This document shows positions 61,564 through 64,000 of a DNA stretch of 64,000 nt, piece after piece. Below the pieces are notes generated by a model. That model was given only the letters and a program-made list of their open reading frames with translations, was not told where the DNA came from and made no database searches. The stretch spans positions 310,001-374,000 of the forward strand of contig NZ_ATDL01000016.1 of NCBI RefSeq assembly GCF_000416985.1, in the 5' to 3' direction. Both the position numbers and the translations under genes were made by a program. The stretch is from Sphingobacterium paucimobilis HER1398. GTDB taxonomy: Bacteria > Bacteroidota > Bacteroidia > Sphingobacteriales > Sphingobacteriaceae. Within the stretch, counting starts at the first letter, position 1. Every line of letters starts with the position of its first letter.

Positions 61564-62646
61564 ATGAAACAGTTAACCTACATAATTATAGCTCTTTTAC
61601 TGCCCTGGTTTGCCGAGAGTCATGCACAGCAGAAAGAGGTACGTAGCCATTTCCCAGATAAGAAGTGGGCCGTTGTCAAAAATCCAGAAGAACTGGGATT
61701 ATCAAAGACCAAACTGCTGGAAGCCAAAAAACATGCTGATAGATCCAATACTTCAGCAGTAATGATTATTGTAAATGGAAAAGTAGCCTATCAGTGGGGC
61801 GAAGTAGATCGTAAATATAATAGTCACTCTATCCGTAAGAGTATCATCAGCGCAATGTATGGCAAATATATTAGCGAAGGAATAGTCGATAAAAATGCGA
61901 CGATGGGGGACTTGGGAATAGATGACAATGAGGGATTGTCAGACACAGAGAAAAAAGCAACAGTACTGGATTTGCTAAAAGCCCGTTCGGGAGTATATCA
62001 TCCAGCACTTTATGAGTCCGAAAGCATGAAGAAAACGAAGCCAGCGCGTTTCTCTGTCCGTCCAGGCACACATTGGTATTATAATAATTGGGACTTTAAT
62101 GTGCTAGGGACCATATTTGAACAAAAGACGGGTAAGCGTTTTTTTAATGCCTTGCAAGAAGATATTGCTCGTCCCATTGGAATGGAAGACTATGAACCAG
62201 CGGATGGTAGTTATGTCAGTGGTAAGGAGTCTAAACATAGGGCATATCCCATTCGTATAACGGCTCGAGATCTGGGGCGGTTTGGATTGTTGATGCTCAA
62301 TAAGGGCAATTGGAATGGTAGACAAGTGATTGATAGCGCATGGGTCTATGAAAGCACGCGCTATCATTCGGATGCGACACTATCGGGGACTTCGGGTTAC
62401 GGTTATATGTGGTGGGTTGCTCGCAATTTTAATAAGTATCCGCATTTTAATGGAGTGGAACTCCCAGAGAGTGCATATTCTGCGCGAGGAGCAGGGGGAC
62501 ATTATTTGGTGATAATTCCAGACTACGATATGGTGATTGTGCACCGTGTAGATACTGATATACCTGGTAATCGAGTAGCTGCTAAAGATTTTAATACATT
62601 ACTACAAATGATTTTAGACTCAAGGATAGAACAAAAGAATGATTAA
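61564..62646 (+). CDS. Exported serine hydrolase (beta-lactamase-related, S12 type)
   Basis: A 360-residue protein with a signal peptide (cleavage near SHAQQ). The SxxK motif is S89-I-R-K92 (SHSIRKSII), and the second motif is Y173-N-N in HWYYNNWDF. The C-terminal region has RGAGGHYLVIIPDYDMVIVHR, the usual Gly-rich third-motif strand. It is more distant from class C lactamases than the hydrolase at 59669 and lacks a lipobox. It overlaps the dipeptide epimerase gene by 8 nt, so the two are translationally coupled, which points to shared peptide metabolism. Confidence 0.85.
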   Translation: MKQLTYIIIALLLPWFAESHAQQKEVRSHFPDKKWAVVKNPEELGLSKTKLLEAKKHADRSNTSAVMIIVNGKVAYQWGEVDRKYNSHSIRKSIISAMYGKYISEGIVDKNATMGDLGIDDNEGLSDTEKKATVLDLLKARSGVYHPALYESESMKKTKPARFSVRPGTHWYYNNWDFNVLGTIFEQKTGKRFFNALQEDIARPIGMEDYEPADGSYVSGKESKHRAYPIRITARDLGRFGLLMLNKGNWNGRQVIDSAWVYESTRYHSDATLSGTSGYGYMWWVARNFNKYPHFNGVELPESAYSARGAGGHYLVIIPDYDMVIVHRVDTDIPGNRVAAKDFNTLLQMILDSRIEQKND

Positions 62647-63667
62647 ACTAACCTATAAGCCGTATGACGTACAATTGAAGCACGTCTTCCGAATATCGAG
62701 AGGTGAGCGTAAAAGTGCTCCCGTAATGTTGACCAAGCTTTCTTATGAAGGTGTGGATGGTTATGGCGAAGGGTCTATGCCTCCATTATATGGTGAGTCA
62801 CTAGAAACTGCACAAGCTTTCTATGCAAAAGTCGATTTATCTCAATTCGACAACCCGTTTGATACAGAGACGATTCTTTCTTATGTCAATAGTATTGCAC
62901 CGGGAAATCAAGCAGCGAAGACTGCTCTTGACATAGCGCTACATGATTTGATTGGTAAATTGTTGAATCTACCTGTACACAGTTTGTTTGGTCTGCCTAC
63001 AGTATCCCAATATACGTCAATGACAATTGGCATAGATGAGCCGGCTGTAATGGCAAAGCGTGCATTGGATTATAAGAACTTTAAATATTTGAAGATAAAG
63101 CTGGGGACAGACAGAGATAAAGAGTTGATTCAGGCTATTCGTGAGGTTAGCGATCAACCTTTCTTTATTGACGCCAATCAAGGGTGGAATAATAGAGAGC
63201 AGGCATTGGAGTTTATTCACTGGCTCCAGGAGCAAAATACTATTTTTATTGAACAGCCCATGTTAAAAGAGGATAAAGCGGGGAATGCTTGGTTGACCGA
63301 AAGAAGTCCGTTGCCTATTATCGGGGATGAAGGGTTTCAACGCTTGGCTGATCTGAAAGAAGTCTCGAGTATCTATCATGGAATCAATATCAAATTGATG
63401 AAGTCTACAGGGCTTCGTGAAGGATATAAAATGGCTGTCACGGCAAAGGCATTGGGTATGAAGGTGATGTTGGGCTGCATGACAGAGACATCCTGTGCGA
63501 TATCCGCTGCAGCACAATTAACTGCTCTTGCTGATTGGATCGATTTAGACGGTAATTTGGACGTAACGAACGATCCTTATTCTGGTGTAAAAGTCGAGCA
63601 AGGGCTGTTAAGACTTTCTGCTGTCCCTGGGATAGGTTTGACACAAACCAACTGGGAGAGTATTTAA
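62639..63667 (+). CDS. Dipeptide epimerase (L-Ala-D/L-Glu epimerase type, enolase superfamily)
   Basis: A 342-residue cytoplasmic enzyme of the muconate-lactonising subgroup. Catalytic lysines are K154 (KIKLG, preceded by K152) and K252 (NIKLMKSTG). Mg ligands are D178 (DANQGW), E205 (EQP) and D230 (GDEG). The DLD at 302-304 corresponds to the DxD motif that binds the dipeptide ammonium group in known Ala-Glu epimerases. The reaction inverts the C-terminal residue of a dipeptide, for example L-Ala-D-Glu from murein. Specificity among dipeptides is uncertain. It is the last gene of the locus, before a strong terminator. Confidence 0.92.
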   Translation: MIKLTYKPYDVQLKHVFRISRGERKSAPVMLTKLSYEGVDGYGEGSMPPLYGESLETAQAFYAKVDLSQFDNPFDTETILSYVNSIAPGNQAAKTALDIALHDLIGKLLNLPVHSLFGLPTVSQYTSMTIGIDEPAVMAKRALDYKNFKYLKIKLGTDRDKELIQAIREVSDQPFFIDANQGWNNREQALEFIHWLQEQNTIFIEQPMLKEDKAGNAWLTERSPLPIIGDEGFQRLADLKEVSSIYHGINIKLMKSTGLREGYKMAVTAKALGMKVMLGCMTETSCAISAAAQLTALADWIDLDGNLDVTNDPYSGVKVEQGLLRLSAVPGIGLTQTNWESI

Positions 63668-63680
63668 TTATCTATGTTAG

Positions 63681-63735
63681 AAATCCTCCTTCTTTTCAGA
63701 TTCCAATCTGTACCTGAAAAGAAGGAGGATTTTTT
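63681..63735. terminator. Long perfect hairpin terminator at the end of the uptake locus
   Basis: A 19-bp perfect stem (63681-63699 with 63714-63732), a 14-nt loop and a T-run, 14 nt after the epimerase stop. An A-rich 5' side lets it work on the minus strand too, just beyond the small ORF at 63734-63880. Confidence 0.92.
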
Positions 63736-63880
63736 ATGGAGCTACTATTTGTATCAGGATTCCACACAGATATCCTACGTAAGTCCCTATAGCGTAAAAA
63801 ATAACTCCAAGGATGCCAATGAGTATTCCAGAGACTATAGGGTCTTCTGTTATGAAAGGCATATTTGCATTTTGTGGCAT
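63734..63880 (-). CDS. Small hypothetical membrane protein
   Basis: A possible 48-residue protein, MPQNANMPFITEDP followed by a hydrophobic segment with Gly and Tyr (FYAIGTYVGYLCG). An in-frame stop lies upstream (near 63949), so it is not joined to a longer ORF here. The pattern recalls the C-terminal helix of some permeases, so it could be a remnant. It could also be a true small protein. It ends at the terminator. Evidence is limited to composition and position. Confidence 0.35.
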   Translation of the reverse strand: MPQNANMPFITEDPIVSGILIGILGVIFYAIGTYVGYLCGILIQIVAP

Positions 63881-63923
63881 ATAGATTGTTTCAGTTGGTA
63901 TAAGAAGGATGCTTAGGCAAATG

Positions 63924-63998
63924 TTACAGCTTGGCGTCTATAATGAGTTGGAACAATCGGCCAATATTGGCATTAGATAGAGATTGGCCAGCGTCGGT
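63924..63998 (-). CDS. Possible 3' end of a minus-strand gene (partial)
   Basis: An open frame enters from the right edge and ends with the residues NANIGRLFQLIIDAKL before TAA, 43 nt upstream of the small ORF. At only 24 codons it may be chance; the next sequence would decide. Confidence 0.25.
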   Translation of the reverse strand, partial: TDAGQSLSNANIGRLFQLIIDAKL

Positions 63999-64000
63999 AT

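Noticed and set aside
63674..63916. An 80-codon plus-strand open frame after the epimerase
   Set aside because: Its first part is the terminator hairpin itself, and the translation has no protein-like features. The minus-strand reading is more plausible.
1..64000. CRISPR arrays, insertion sequences, integrases, prophage genes
   Set aside because: None seen on either strand by reading; all gene blocks have ordinary chromosomal content.

Overview
The window is chromosomal DNA from a Bacteroidota bacterium, most likely a Sphingobacteriaceae member close to Sphingobacterium. The family-level call is an inference from gene content. Supporting signs are an alternative complex III followed by a caa3-type oxidase cluster, a SusC/SusD pair driven by a FecI/FecR-type sigma/anti-sigma pair, HU-CCDC81/SPOR and DUF4920 proteins, a DUF2723 glycosyltransferase, and promoters of the Bacteroidota type (TTG, 18-21 bp, TAnnTTTG). 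No insertion sequence, prophage, CRISPR array or rRNA was seen. One tRNA (Gln, UUG) is present.

Layout. (1) 1-11.4 kb, plus strand: the end of the alternative complex III genes (actC partial, actD, actE, actF), then coxB, coxA, ctaA, ctaB, two subunit III genes, subunit IV, a cysteine-free SCO-like protein and a DUF420 protein. This is a respiratory block carrying electrons from menaquinol through cytochrome c to oxygen. (2) 11.4-28 kb, mixed strands: housekeeping genes (pckA, DoxX, LD-carboxypeptidase, metG, brnQ, folP, DUF4920, tsaC, dapD, an S4 protein, gltA, a BlaI/BlaR1-like pair, pth, rplY). Several convergent pairs are separated by bidirectional hairpin terminators. (3) 27.4-32.1 kb: a Tat-exported Gfo/Idh/MocA oxidoreductase and a very large HEAT-repeat protein with two DUF1080 domains, probably acting on 3-keto sugars. 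(4) 32.3-38.7 kb: prs, tRNA-Gln, a 1011-residue DUF2723 membrane glycosyltransferase, pyrR and pyrB. (5) 39-48.4 kb: a 1009-residue TPR protein, a plug-less outer-membrane barrel, an HU/SPOR protein, exbB, exbD, a TonB-like protein and folC. (6) 48.4-63.7 kb: a SusCD-type uptake locus with its own promoter and terminator.

Region 6 is the most unusual part. A FecI-type sigma factor and FecR-type anti-sigma factor precede a SusC with an STN signalling domain and a SusD. Five exported proteins follow, and together they carry seven copies of one ~180-residue domain that I cannot name. The last two of these proteins each precede a secreted SxxK serine hydrolase (family S12 type). The run ends with a cytoplasmic dipeptide epimerase of the L-Ala-D/L-Glu type. 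No glycoside hydrolase is present. I infer that the locus captures and uses peptides, perhaps cell-wall peptides containing D-residues, rather than a polysaccharide.

At the right edge the minus strand holds a small membrane ORF and possibly the end of another gene, both uncertain.
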